Part shown: in pieces, positions 11,454 to 36,249 of the stretch
Numbering within the stretch: the first letter of the stretch is position 1
Layout: every line of letters starts with the position of its first letter
Assembly: GCA_963921425.1 (NCBI GenBank)
Contig: OY992834.1
Span: 10,895,271 to 10,959,270 of the forward strand
Origin: Dryas octopetala
Taxonomy: Eukaryota; Streptophyta; Magnoliopsida; Rosales; Rosaceae
DNA: 64,000 bases
Direction of reading: 5' to 3'
Made by a program: the position numbers and the translations under genes
Notes under the pieces: model-generated
Told to the model about the DNA's origin: nothing
Database searches by the model: none
What the model saw: only the letters and a program-made list of their open reading frames with translations

Positions 11454-14400
11454 TTGTGCCTGCGCGAACCACATAATTATGACATTAAATAATATTATAT
11501 ATTGATTTGAAAAGAGGGTGGGGGTGAAACAGTGATTCTAACCAAATTGGTTTTTCATTCATTCCACCGAATTGCAATCTGGCCATGGAAGTATAATCTA
11601 TCTGCTTCTCTTTGGCTCTCTAGCCGGGCTGAATAGCAGGAACTCAGAAATATATTTTCTTAAGGCACCAACAACACCAATATGATTGCAAAACTCGGCA
11701 TTACATTAAATATATGGTTTTGCTATGTAAATATTCATCATAAAAACTGTTCTGCCATTTTTTTTTTTCCTTTTGGGTTTGTCTGTTTATTGTGAAAATG
11801 TCACTCTCAAGTCTCAACGAGGTTGAGCAATCCATGTATGTTTATCATTTAAAAAAGCATCTCAACTCCCACACCTCTCTCACTACTGACATTCTACATA
11901 CAGTTCATGAGGAGGAAGCTAATTCTCTCTTATCTTGCTACTGTACAACTCTGTCTCTGTCTGTCTGATACTGCTTTTACGAGCTTTTACATTGCATATC
12001 TGCATAATCAGTAGAGATTTGATACAGAGAGAGACCATTTAATGACCATAATAGCCTTGAAGGTGAATCTGATTAAGGCATGACATACGGAACAAGTTAT
12101 TTCTAAAGGCCGAAGAATAAATCTGCTACCTTATTCTCGTAAGTCATAACCAAAAATATAAAGCCAAAGTCAATTTTTGGGCTTGGATGATTCGTATAAC
12201 AATCAGAATAAACCTATAACATCCGGAGTTTCTTTCCACATCTATTTCTCAATCATCATATAAAACCAAGGTAAGAAAATATCTTATCTATTCACTCATC
12301 TGGGCAAAAGAAAGTAAGTAGAGAATAATTATACGTCACATCTATCCATACAAATGCTAAGCTCTTTCAGGTTAATAGTGCTGTAGTTAATGAGATTAAT
12401 TTCTCTCACCAAATACAAAGTACTGCATGTTCATATTCAAAGGAAAGAGAGAGAGAGAGAGAGTAACCTGGAATTAAGGTATTGGTTATATACTTATATG
12501 TAACTGATATATCTATAACTATATGTACCTCCCCTTCCTGGTGGAAAACCCAAAAGATAGGCATATGCCTTGAAAATGCAAATGACAATCCACAATGAAA
12601 CATGGACGGGACTAAGCTGAGAACAATTTTCCAAATTATACCTATTTACAATGATAAATGGTCAAATTGGAAACAACCCGTCTAAGCATATGATATATTA
12701 AAAGAATCTTATGCTTGGACGGTTTGAGTCCAATTTGATCACCAATCATTAAAAATTGTACAATTTAGAAAAAATTTCTCAAGCTTACCCCTTCTATGTT
12801 TCGTTCTTAACTGGCATATGCATTCTGAGGCACATTCAGCTTACTTTCAGATTTTCCACAAAGACGAAGTGGTGTATTAATTAGGGCATCCACTTTTTCG
12901 ATCTTCATAGCTGTTGAAAAAGTAAAAAAAAAAAAAAAAAAAAAACTTAGTTGTAAATAGAAATAGGACAATACTTGGGTCACCCTCTGAGGTGACCTTC
13001 ATATACACCCAATCCCCCCTCTCCACAAAATGCTTGTTCGGTAGTACAAGCTCAGGATCGAAATAATTCATTTTTTAGATCATTTATGTAAAAAATTAAC
13101 TCAATTGAAAATCGTTTGGTTATATAACTGTTATCGAATAATGAAATAAAAATAATTTCAAGTAAGTTTCAAACCCTAACTTCCAAATTTTTTTGTTTAA
13201 ACTTTTACACCATGATTTCCCGGGTTAGGGATTTGAATCTGCTACTGGCTACGGTACATGAACTTTGATAATTGTGCCAATTCAAGATATGAATTTTGTT
13301 TTGTATCATTTTTCCCTCTTAACTTTTATTTTATGTCAAATATATAACATTTTAGTCCAAAAATTATCACATAGCATCGGTCAGCCCCACCTCCCTCAGC
13401 TGGAGAATGTGGCCTAGCTCTCTTCTCTTCCCCCACCTGGAGAATGTGGCCTAGCTCCTCCGTCCAAGTAACAGGTGGTCCAACCAAAAGGCACCTCTTT
13501 TGGGATTTTGAAGTTCTGTGAAATATATTCTTATTTGGATTCTTCAAGAAATCAACCACCTTTACAATACCAAGCGTATCATTTTTGGACAACAAATGTG
13601 ACAACTGATGAAATATGCCATTTTGACAAAAACAAAAAAAAAATTAAGGATTACATAATGATACAAAATGTGGCATAAAAGTCAAAATTTAAGTTAACCA
13701 AATGAACCACTTTGACACAATTGAAAGTTAAAGGGGTAAAATGACACAAAACAAACAATTTTGAACTAATTCAACGGGTAAAGCTAAAGTACTGTAGCTA
13801 AAATTTTTCTATTTTTTTTTTTTACCTTTCTCTCAATTTTATCATTTTTCTCTTTATTTTTCAAAATCACAATTGTGTCATTTTAAGTAACTTTAAGAAC
13901 TCATGGCAAAAAAAAAAATGTAACTTTAAGAACTGTCATACGCTATAAAGTAAAAGTGTAAAACTAAAACTTTCTAAAAAGCATAAATGTTGGCAAAGAG
14001 TTAAATATTCTAGGTGATACTTTTTCTTCTCGTGGCCTCGCCATACATCATGATCGTATTTACCCATTCTTTTTTATTTTTCTTTTTTTGGGGGAGGTGA
14101 TTCAAATTGGAGTTGCAACATGGTGACTACTCACTATCTAGTCGCTGGATTTAGCAAATTAAATTCCTAAGAGCTAATTATCAAAACAAACAAAAAAATT
14201 CCTAAGAGCTAAAGAACATAATTATCATTTGGATAATCTTTCCATACATATTTTAACCCTCCCATTCCAGCATTCCTTTCAAGTTCAACAATCAATTGCT
14301 CTATTATTATCCCCTAAAAAATTGCTCTATTCTTAAAAAGGATGATGACTCGATGGCAGACCATAAAACTGGTCTAGCAAACAAAACCAAATTTTATGTA

Positions 14401-14510
14401 CACAGACAGACACATTACAGAGCTTCTGTCTCTCGGTCTTTCAGTAACAAAGGCGGGAATTGAACACCAACACCTACATCCCCACCTCCTTCTATCTCTC
14501 TTTGTAGAAA
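11454..14510. other. intergenic region between UTP7 and TBCD
   Basis: AT-rich non-coding DNA. It includes the presumptive UTP7 3' UTR, a short GA microsatellite near 12448, a long A run near 12925, an inverted-repeat element at about 13275-13775, and the TBCD promoter. I see no coding potential: the open frames are short and lack motifs. Confidence 0.6.
13275..13775. mobile_element. probable inverted-repeat MITE of about 0.5 kb
   Basis: The left side (GTTTTGTATCATTTTTCCCTCTTAACTTTT, in pieces, from about 13297) resembles the reverse complement of the right side (GTTTTGTGTCATTTTACCCC, from about 13754 leftwards). The arms are about 60-80 bp with several mismatches. The middle holds a direct repeat of CTGGAGAATGTGGCCTAGCTC (near 13399 and 13437, in two halves). 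Borders are approximate and no target duplication is clear. Confidence 0.5.
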
Positions 14511-25402
<10,892 letters not shown>

Positions 25403-26430
25403 ATGTGTAAACTAATGCCCTGTTCGCTGCTTGTTAATCCCCTTGCACGGGTGCACCCTCCTTATTGTTTGCTTTAGTTTCTTTGTGTGCGCTGAAATTT
25501 TGTCCGGGAATCTCTAGAAATCTTTAATGTGTTGAGGATGAACATATGAGAGCTTGTCTTTTCTCGTTCAGTCTGGCGCTGTTTATCATTACGGAGTTTG
25601 GTAATTGGTAAGCAGTTCTTTGTAAATAGATGCACTGGGAGATGATGCACCTGAGCTAAAACCTGAGATTTTCTCTGAAGCTTTTTTCAATGTGAATTTT
25701 CTTTAGCTAATGCGGGTTTCTACACTTTTTATCAATTTTCTAATTTTTTTTGAAATTCTATATCCTTGAACTGTATGTTAAAAGGCTTTTAAATTAACGG
25801 AGCATTAAGAACCAAAATGATAATGACCTCTTCCCAACTATACACGAACATTTGGACAGTGTTGGATGAGCCATTATGTAAAAGTAAAAAATGGCTCAGA
25901 AGACAGGTTCAAAACAGAAAATAAGTTGGGGTAGCATAGAGTTAAGCCTCAGCACTGCCATTGAAGACCAGTTCATAATCACATTGATCCAGATAGGATT
26001 CGATTAGATATTATCCATGGAGTGGTCATGGGTGATTTATGGGATTCGAAAAGACCAAGAAAGAAATAAGTAGAATTCATAGTCAAATGGTGATTCATCT
26101 CAGAATTCTGTACAAAAGCTGTTTGGCATCAAAGTTTGTCTGTCATAGACAATAGTTTCTACTAAATTGATCACAGGGTTTAACAATAACTCATGTCGCT
26201 CTTCTGACTCAATCTAACAAATAATCACACGCCTTAAACCAAAACTCAAAATTGACTAATTATCACCCAATAAGTTACAAACACATACCTCACCCAACAA
26301 AGGGGGCAACAAAATTGACTAATTCATACAAGTTCTTATTTTTTTTAATTTTTCTGTTACAGATGTATGATTACCATGAATGGCAACCCTAATGTCTGTT
26401 TACCACTTTCATTAAACCATGATTCGGTGA
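25403..26430. other. intergenic region between convergent TBCD and MAP1A
   Basis: About 1.0 kb separates the two stop codons and should hold both 3' UTRs. No reading frame of interest. In copy B the left half of this stretch was deleted together with TBCD exons 15-17; copy B rejoins at the equivalent of 25987. Confidence 0.7.
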
Positions 26431-29400
26431 TTATGCATTGAGCCATGGGAACACATTGGGTGATGAAGGCAACCGTGCTGTAAGAACTTCAACTCCAGTC
26501 TCTGTCACCTACATATTTAGGAAAACAAGATGCATTCAGCACAGACACCAAATACTATTCATGTGTTACTATGGAGGAGTATTGTGTGTGTGTGTGTGTG
26601 GGCATGCTGCTCTATCCATCTTTATTACATTGAATTAGAAGATTTATTCATGTTCTTTGATATGCTTAAGCTGACTCAAAACCCAGAGGGCAAATCTCAC
26701 AAACAGTTTCCATAAGCAGAAGAAGAAATGTTAAATTCAATAAACACAGTTCATTCCAGGGAATTTGAACACTAAATGCAATGACAGTTACAGAAGTTGA
26801 AAACATGTAAGGCATAAAACATAATTAAAGGAACTGCAGTTACCAGAAGTGTGTGCTCAAACTGAGCACTGCGCTTGCCATCTGCTGTAACAGCAGTCCA
26901 TCCATCAGGCCACATCCGGTCACGCCAAACGCCTATTGATGTTTATTTTATTTTATAAAGATGTAGCTAGCAAATGAAGAAACTGTTCACTCATATGCTC
27001 ATAAAACAAACTTTTAAGAAATACCTGCATTGATCATTGGTTCAATTGAAAAAGTCTGTCCAGCTTTCATCACACCAACTGCTTTATTTCCTGCTTGGGT
27101 GAAGGCATGCAATGCATTAAAAGGGCAAGCCAGAAATTATATGATTCATATATATAGAAGCTTCTTAATTGAGCGTACTTGCATAATGGGGAATATTTGG
27201 TGCACAGTGAAAGAGCTCCCCAATACCATGACCGCAATATGATTTCACCTGTTGGTGCAATACAAAATTACTAAAGTCTGTCTCATTCCTTAAAATTTAA
27301 AGTGCTGCACCATTCTAGACTCAAGTTGCAAATTTACCACAGATAATCCTGACATTGTAGCATGCCGATTAATGACTTCACCGACTTCACGAAATCGCAT
27401 CCCAGGTTTTACTGCACTTGACAAAAAACCAATCAAGAATAATTTTTTTCCTTTTATGCTTTAAGTCCCCAGACAATTGAAATTATACTAGAGTACAGTC
27501 TCCTAATCAGGGTCAAACACATATTATACATTGTACACATACCAATAGATATTGCTTTCTCCAAACACTCATAAGTACATTGAACTAGCTTTCGAGACTC
27601 TTCATCAACATTTCCCACAAAGTATGTTTCATTGAGATCACCTGCATTATGAGTTAACGGTTGGTCAAGCATAGAACTGGTTCAGAATTTGAACTACATG
27701 TTAAATGTGTAGAACACTTATTACCATGGACACCTTTATAATACACAGTCACATCAACATTGACAATATCGCCATCCTCTAATTTCCTGCAGCAAAAGTT
27801 TCATTTAGATGCAACATAAAAGAGGTTGCAATGCTAAAACTAAGGGGCTCACAATTATAATCTTTTAAAAAATGCCAAACTATGCAAACAGTATCTCAGA
27901 GAGAGACGAGAGACAGAGAGATGAAACACAAAAGCCAAACATCAAAGAAAAAAATTTCAAATAAATAGGTACAACACAAACCTGGCATCAGGAATCCCAT
28001 GGCAAATTACTTCATTGACAGACCTGAAATGAAGAGACAAAGCAGAGCACAAATACTTGATCAATACCATACAATCTCAAGAAAACTCATAGAAAATGTA
28101 CATAAAAAAGTACCTACGTGCAGCAAGACTTGGGGAAAAAGTGATAATTGAGAGGTGATGGATATCCACCTGCAGTGAGTTAAAAGCCAAACATCATCAC
28201 ACCAACCATTATCTATTTTGGACAATGATAAACATGCACATCATAAGCTTACAGCCATGTATGCATAAAACATGGCCACTATATAAATAAATATAAAAAA
28301 AATACAAAACAAAAATTGAAAAAAAAATATAAAATTGCCACATTAGTGAGGTCTGGTTAAAGCGTATAAAGTTTGAACAGCTACAACAATAAACAAGGAA
28401 ACATATTTGTTAGCATGTTAAGCAAAGTGAAAGGCTCATTCTATACCAGCAGCAATAGTAGCCTCATGGACCACCTGATCAATTTCATCAGTTGTGATAC
28501 CAGGTCGTATTACACAAGCAGCTGCATCCAAAACCTTTCTTGCAATCTGACAATACAATTATGACAAGAACATCAGAATATCAGTAAACATTCAGGGAAA
28601 AAAACATTGAAATGTTTCCATCTAAAAAACATAAACAACCGCAGAGACACCTCAAACAAACTGAAACAAGGACAGTCAAATGGATGTCTGTGCAATGAAA
28701 AAGAGTATATATTGCTTCAGTCTTGTCTTCTTTGTTGGTCATTGTTAATCTTCATTATTCCACCTCTTTTTAAAAATTATTAACATTCTTTTACAATGAA
28801 ATATTTCAGTTTTACCAACAGAAAACCCTTCCATCCAAAAGATGACGGGAAAAAATTTAAGAACATAAAGTTCCATGTAATAGCAAGATTATTAAAAACT
28901 TTGAACAGATAAAATTCTTCTTGAAAGAGCAAACCAGTATAGACTATAGAGCATACCATTAACCATTTTTGCATTGTTAAAGGCATACAACGATAAAGTG
29001 AAACAATATGGCAGCAAGTTATAAAGAAAATGACATAGCAAGATAACACTGGTTCATGAGAACAAAATAAAGGGAGAGAAAAAAGAAAAAAAAAAAAAAA
29101 GGCAATTGGAACTTACTAGACAGGTTTCTCGCATTCTCTCAATTTGTTCTGGAGTCTTGATCTTCAACATGAATATATCATGATAATTAGAAAATAAGAA
29201 AAAAGAATATAGTAGAAAGGAAAAATAAAATCTAGAAAGGATAAAGTCTAACTTGGTATCATGTCAATCTATACTCAAATGTGAATTATGAGGTTTTCAA
29301 GTATGCGCTTACCTCAACAACTTGCTGCAGATCACTATTGGGCTCAATTTTTGGGATTCCCTGAATTTTTTTTTAGAGGAAAAAAGGTCAAAACTATAAT

Positions 29401-30783
29401 GGCAAGTAGAAATAACAACAAAATGGAGCATTCAACTTTCATTTACAGCAGCAAAAGATGTAGCCCTGTATCTACTGAAATTGGACATCAGGAATACATT
29501 GAAAGGATTCTAACTTACATCAGCTGCCCAATCAGGCAGTTCAATGTGAGCAGGTACCACAAGCTTACTAGATATAGGATACGGCCTCAGTGTCCTGCAC
29601 AATAGAAGAATCAATAACAGTTTCAACAAGTAACATAAAAAGGGTAATTCATGCTTCAAAAGAGATCCGGAAAATTATAGTTAAAACCGCCTCTGAATTT
29701 CAGATTTTCTATCACAGACCTCCGTGCTTCCCATCTATCCATTTCACATTGTCATGTGTTTCTGACAACTAGCCCAGAAATACAGATGTACAAGACATTG
29801 AAATACACATGTATAAGACATTGAAATGTGTTAAAACTCGGGAAACTGATCAATACTTGTCACATATTCATATAGTTGTTCCATCAATTATTATCAGCTA
29901 GCAATAACCTATCCGATAAAAAAGCCATGATACATAAATTTCCAATTATAAAACAAATAATGCCAAGCAACAGAACCATCAAGCACAATATCTAACAACA
30001 ATTAACATGAAAGAAAAGACAGACAAAACAAGAGAAATGTACCCAGTCCAATCAAAATAGGGAATCTTTGGAGTTCGAGCCTGTCCTTTCTTCAAGCAAT
30101 ATAGCCAACCTTCACCACCCGGAGTACCCATCCCATCGGCTGGCTTGGCCTTTTGATGCACTGATTTATGGGAGCTCCATGAAGCCTTGAAACAATCCTG
30201 AGTGCTGTTAATAAATGCCAATTTTCACCAATAAAAGAAACGAATAAATCATTGAATGAAGTTAAACACTTGAAAGAAGTATGGCAATAGAAATAGGATG
30301 GCTAAAATAGAAATTAGTAGTAATACAAAGAAGAAAGTTGTTACAAACCAGAAAGCAGCAGCTTCACGAGGAAGCTTCAGTTCCACACATTTGGGACACC
30401 TGCAAATAATAATCAAAGTTAATTCAAAAAAATTAGTACCCCACATCTTTTAACTCTTGAAGAGCCAACTATGTCAAGATCAAAACTTTTTTATTCTTTA
30501 TTAACTGAAATGGGGAGTCTCCACCCCAAAAAAAAAATTTCCCAATATTGTAAACCACATATTCACTTTTTCCGAGCACAATTTGCCATAAGTATTAGAA
30601 CCCAGATAAAAAGTACAGAAATTTTTTATTTTTTCAAAAGGGCAATTAGCACAGTATAAAAGTGACTGACTAAAATTGAAATATTGAAAGTGGAAAATTT
30701 ACATACTGAAGATGCGCAGGTTTGGCACACCGAGCACACAATAGGCTACTAGCTGGTTCGGCGACATCTGAACCACCGGCCAT
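26431..30783 (-). CDS. MAP1A: methionine aminopeptidase 1A (MAP1A), copy A
   Basis: Sixteen exons on the minus strand keep frame and give 396 residues: 30707-30783, 30349-30399, 30043-30204, 29519-29594, 29313-29360, 29117-29161, 28447-28546, 28118-28169, 27982-28023, 27725-27786, 27543-27641, 27338-27411, 27179-27248, 27025-27090, 26844-26932 and 26431-26508. The N-terminal zinc-finger region has C16, C19, C27, C30 and C43. The M24A catalytic domain carries all five metal ligands (D229, D240, H303, E336, E367) and the substrate histidine H212 ([10 protein letters not shown]). Known role: cytosolic, ribosome-linked removal of the initiator methionine. Oddity: the motif around E336 reads QTFSIEP, where the family and copy B read QTFTIEP. 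The start is the first ATG ([10 protein letters not shown]). The gene lies tail-to-tail with TBCD. Confidence 0.95.
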
Positions 30784-32447
30784 AATCACATTCGATGTTT
30801 ACAGCAATAACTTGAAGATTGAGTTCTTATGTGATTGCCGGAGAGGTCAATTGCTTGGATGATCAGTGTCAGACTCAACTGAGAGAGAAGGCCTGTGTCT
30901 TGGGAAGGGGCTAGGGTTTTTTGAGTTGAGAGGGAAATAAGTTGGAGATTTCGGAATTTATACGTTTATTACTTTTTCTTTTACTTTTTATTTCGGAAAA
31001 AAGAAAAAACGGAAATTGGTGTTGTAGTTTTTCTGTTTTTGGTCAAATCTTCTACTTCTCCTTGGCTGATAAGGTTGATTGGCTTTAGTAACAAATTATA
31101 ATGTTTTTTCATTTTAACTACTAAAATATTTATGTCATTTCATTTTAAGTACTAAATTTTAATTTAGGTACCAACTTTAAAAAATATGGTTATATCGAAC
31201 TGTGACTGTCTAACAATCATAACTTTTTTATTGATTTGTTGTTTTTTCAATATTTGCAAGGTTTAAACTTTAATGTTTAGTATTTGGGTTATAGAACTTT
31301 ATCCCTCAAACCTAAATCAAAATTATGAAACCTTAAAAATTTTGATTTTTTGTAAATTTTAAATAGTCACAACTGTGACTGTTCAACAATTACAACTGTA
31401 ACTGTTCGACAGTCACGACTGTATAACAAACTGATTTGTGACCTAATCCAAAATGTTTTACTCTAGATTAGTACCTAAACTAAAAAAAATTAATGTCTTG
31501 CTGTTTTACTAAAAAACTATTGATATTTAGTATTTAATTCTAATTTTCTATGGCTGATATTGTAGTTTTTCTATCTGACTTTAAAATCATGTATTATTTA
31601 CAGCCACATATATAGTTTTTTCTTTTACGTTTATAAGAGGAAATAAATAGTTATAAGTTATAACTTGTAAGCAAAGAATTGTGCATTCATAGGAATATAG
31701 GATGTAGAAACGTGTCAAACATGAGAATTGTTTTTTCAAATTCAACAAAGAAAAATATAATGAAAGGCTTTTTACTAGTTCGAGGGCTATTAGTGGACTC
31801 ACTCGATCACAATTATAACTAAGAAAAAGAAGCAACTTGTATAAATTTCAACGATCATTCTCTGCCTTACAAATATAAAAAAAAGATAAAAAAACAAAAG
31901 TGAAATCTTATATATTCAACAATTAAATCATAAACAGTTTACAAAAACTTCAAAAGAAAGATTGACCTTCACCCAATTATAGTTAGGTGAATGTAGAATA
32001 GTCAACCAATTGTATCACAGTTATTAAAATTATACAAAACTAAAATCTACGTACAACTTATAACAACTTCACAATCTTCAAAACTAATCAAAACAACAAA
32101 AGGTGTTTGTTTTAAAACGTTTAGAAAAATTCACATTCAACGTGGACCTTTGAGCTGGGAACCTTATTCCCACTTCTCTTTTACACTCTTTGTCAGTTTG
32201 TTGGAGTACAAATATATTTTTATTTTTTTTTTGCCAAGTGCAAATAGTGCCATGCCATTTTATTCATAAGAAATGATATGACTACCAATACCATATTTCG
32301 GTTGTAATTGACTTGTAAGTTTATTGATCGAGAGTTGATAATAAAGGTACACAAATTTTCTTACAATTAGTCGCGTCCAATATTCGATCATATTGTAGCC
32401 ATCTATTATTACCAATATTTTGTAACATCAAATCACACAATCCTGAT
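30784..32447. other. intergenic: MAP1A copy A promoter and PME copy A 3' flank
   Basis: No gene is visible. The first few hundred bases are the promoter and leader side of MAP1A copy A (minus strand). The rest is AT-rich and matches 46674-47879 of copy B apart from the 479-bp segment at 31072-31550. Confidence 0.65.
31072..31550. other. 479-bp segment present only in copy A, flanked by a 9-bp direct repeat
   Basis: TGGCTGATA stands at 31063-31071 and again at 31551-31559. Copy B has a single TGGCTGATA at this place (about 46952). Either a small transposable element inserted into copy A and made a 9-bp target duplication, or copy B lost the segment between two short repeats. The segment has no coding potential. 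Its ends show no convincing terminal inverted repeat, although inner parts are loosely inverted (TAAGTACTAAATT against TTTAGTATTTAA). It lies in the MAP1A upstream region. Confidence 0.6.
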
Positions 32448-35400
32448 TCATGCTCCAGTCCAAAACGGCACACCAGTATCTGAAATCCAACCCTCCCCTT
32501 GAATAAAACGACCCACCGTAAAAGACCCAACCTCCTCCGTGCTCAGCACATGAAACCCCGGCCACCTCACCCTCCTCTCCGTCGCAGCCCCCACCCCCAC
32601 ATTCATATACTCCCCATAAAACAACGTCGAAAGCGCAAAGCTCCCGCTCCACTCCATCCACCCTTTTGGGTCCACCAACCCGTCCAACTCCGTCTTCATA
32701 ACCACCGTCCTCGAATACTTCTTCCACGGCCTCCCCAAGTAACTTCTAAAAGACCCTTTTACCCCTGCAAATTCGGGTGCCGGTCTGACCCGGCACCCGT
32801 GGATTGCTATCCCTGTGTTCTCCTCTGCATGGTCGCGGCCCTGCGCCGTAATCATGTTAGCCTGGTGGCTCATGGGCCGCCGGATGAAGATGTCGCAGTT
32901 CTGGAACACGGCGGAGGCGTCCCCGAAGATGAAGTCGACGGTGCCGTACACGTGGCAGTCGCGGTAGAACTGGCGGAGGGAGTGGACGTAGAGGGTGTCT
33001 TGGTAGGCTTTGATGGTGCAGCGGTAGAAGACTGAGAGGTCGGAGCTGACCCGCAGCGCCACCGCCTGGTGCTTTTGGGGTCCGGCTGTGTTCTCGAACG
33101 TCATGTCCCTTGCCCAGAAGCCATCGCCGGAGACACCTGTGAATGCCAGATTTCTAATTGAGATATTCATAGACATATATTTTCGGTATTTTCACTTTTC
33201 ATTCTAGTGTTTCTATTTAGTACATTGTACATTCACTACATGATTGAACTCGATCCACTTAATTTTGTGTGTCTAATAAAGGCAAAGTTCCATTACAAAT
33301 TGCTACTTGAATTCTATGCATTTATCTCCCAAATTCATAGGAGAAAAACTTCGGTATCATTACAGCCAAAAAGAGACTATTTTTTTTTTGTGGGGATATT
33401 GGTTTATGTCCAAATTAGGTACATATCATTCTGGACCTCAAACGAGGTTATTTTGGACATAACAATTCCTAAACGTTATTTTAAACACAAATATAATATT
33501 ATAAGAGTTAATTATACTTTACACGTACTCTCTAAATTTAGGTCAATTTTTATTTCGTTTCATAACATTCAACACAATGTAGACTCGACCCTAAGATTAA
33601 GACTATTTTCAATTTTCGCTCTCCATTAGTTTGTTTGTACACAACTGATTGTTGAGAGACATTCCTAAATTATGAGACTTAAATTTTTGTATGTGGCAAC
33701 TAATGCATTCACCCTGGTTTTTGTTGGGGGTATGTGTCATGTGAAATCGATATATGGCATGTATGGATAATTTGGGTGGGAAATGAGTATTTAATTTTCT
33801 GAAAACATCATTCACAAAAAATTGTGAATAAGGATGAACTCCTCGTTACATGCCATGTAAGAAAAAATGTGGGTCCCATATTTTTCATATAAATAAATAA
33901 TACTTACACTCTAACATAGTCAAACTAACAAATGATATAATTAAATTGAAACACAAATCTAACTTTAAGGTGTACATTGTATAACTTTGAAAATTTGGAT
34001 GATGTAAATTGTAATTAATCGGCCAAAACATATATAAACAAAAGATTTTGTTGATTTTGACTAATAAACTTACCAAATGTGGCTGATCGCAAGGTGGTAG
34101 CACCGTCGGGGACATTGCAGCTACCGGTGACTATAGTTTTGTCCATGCCATCACCAACAAACATCAAATTCTTCATATTGTCACGAATATCCACCTTCTC
34201 ACTGTACACACCAGCTTTCACATAGATTATAACTCTTCGGGGTCGACTGTGACCCATTTTAGCAAGTACAGCCAATGCATCATTAATTGTTGTGTGAGTG
34301 CCTGAACCATCTTTGGCCACCACAAAGTCAGCTCTAGATGTTGCTGGACTCCATGACACTAACATCCCTCCATTAATTTGCTTGGGGTTGGATTGTTGTC
34401 CCCTTGGCCTTGGTTCTAGTACTCCTACAACATCATAAATTGGTATTAAAAAAATTTAACAGTCCTGAAAAATAATAATAAAAGCACCCTGTTTAGTGGC
34501 TCAAAAACCAAGAGGGTTGCAGAGGGTTGAGTCACTTGGACATGGCCAGGTGCATAGGTCTAAGCCACCCTATCATACAACATTTGAAGTCTGTGATGGA
34601 CCACCCCAACTTGCTCTTCAATTTTAGCTTTGTGAATTGAGCCCGACTGAAATTGTTAACTCAGAACATAGACTTTATGTTTTCATATAGGAATAAATTT
34701 ATATGTATAATATAAAGGAATATTTAGATTTTTGGATATTAAGACAAAAATCAACATAAATAACAATGTTACCCTGGCAATCTTGTATTTGTAAGCTTTT
34801 AGTAACGCAGGAATTTCTTGATATGAATATATCTTATATAATGATATTTCACGTGGTAACGAATTCTATATATGATTAGATTTGTAAAAATCGATTTACG
34901 GATAATTTAAAACATTTCATAATTAAAATTCAAATCTTAATGATTTGACATGTTGATCAATAGAACATGACATAAAGAGGTGTAATAAACATGTTGATTG
35001 GATTTGTGTTCTTTTCTAGTCTTTGAAAAGAAATAAAGAGGTGCAATATTTCATCATTTCTCTAATACGTACATGACATGCATTGAACAACTATTATAGG
35101 ATATTGAAATACGCGATATTTAATAAGAACATGAAAAAGATATATGCATGCTAAGCTTAATTAATTATTCCATTTTCAAGTTAGCTATAGTGCCACAGTT
35201 TCCAAGTAAAAAGATAAGAGAGTGCTATTTGCGCGTATACTAATTGTTGAAATTAATATACTGAATTTTTTAAATTAATATACAAAGAACGCGAATAATA
35301 AAAAAAATTAGGCATTCATTCTAAAATCAATTATAGAAGAAGTAGCCCAAATTCTTATAAGTCACTATGTGGCCTCACATTTTCGATATAAGATCTTTCT

Positions 35401-36249
35401 CTCAACACGTAGGGGGCACGTGTGGTGTCACTCTAGTCTAATATGTGGACAATTCATATTGGATGATATAGGAACACGTGTGAATATTTGACAAAACACG
35501 TGAATAGTCTGCTATGATATTATGAAGAAATCTAGGTATACATTTCAAAACCAATTGACAATAGAAGGAGTAGCTCAAACCCTTATAAACTACTGTGCAA
35601 GACCTCACATTTTCGATATAGGATATTTCTCTCAACAAATAACACTCTCCAAAAAATAAGCAAATTAAATTTGATAATTCAAATCAATTTTAGAAATAGA
35701 ATAAAATAAATTATACATATATAATCCCATTTGTAGTCCAAGATATAGCTAGTTAATCATATATGTTTGCTACTTACTCATTCCCTTGTTGACGCCCTTA
35801 TTCCTATACAAAGCAAGAGCTTCACCAAGCACCAGGGTCAAATTTTGTGCCACCACATGAAGGTGTTCAGTCTTAACAACCCCCTTCTCCTCCAAGCCAT
35901 CCAAGCAGCTCCTATGGTTGGCAAGCACGCCACTGAGCCACGTCCGGGCGTCCTCACGGGTATAATTTTCACCGGACAGCAATACATTGAGCCTCAGCAC
36001 ACTCTCATCATACAGTTTGGCGCAGTCTGTGAGAGCCACACTAGCATAATTTGAATCATTAGAAGATAATTCAGTACTAGTACTGCCCAACCTATGTAGT
36101 TCCATGGAGGTTTGGACCCAATTTTTGGCCTGAAGAACACTGTCTAGGGCAAGCTGAATTGGGTTTGGATTTTGGAGGTAAGAGGTGGAGGCAGCCATGG
36201 CTAATAGAAGGAGGAAGATGGTGGTGGTGGTGACACAAGTGGATGACAT
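32448..36249 (-). CDS. pectin methylesterase with short PMEI-type pro-region, copy A
   Basis: Three exons (35778-36249, 34074-34424, 32448-33136), both introns phase 1, give 503 residues. The signal peptide spans about 1-22. The pro-region is PMEI-like but keeps only the second cysteine pair (C76 in ALTDC, C115 in NHRSC); the first hairpin with its cysteine pair is absent. No RRLL/RKLL processing site precedes the catalytic domain, only a basic RPRG. The CE8 catalytic domain is complete: GVYSE, Q298 (QAVAL), Q320 and D321 (YQDTLY), D342 (DFIFG) and R410 (LGRPW), spaced exactly as the carrot enzyme's Q113, Q135, D136, D157 and R225. C355 and C389 fit the conserved disulfide. Role: demethylesterifies wall homogalacturonan. 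A TATA element lies about 75 bp upstream of the ATG. Confidence 0.93.

Noticed and set aside
32499-33035. Long plus-strand open frames (178 aa) here and at 47931-48467
   Set aside because: They are antisense to the third exon of the two PME genes, which has clear catalytic motifs on the minus strand; the GC-rich exon opens several frames.
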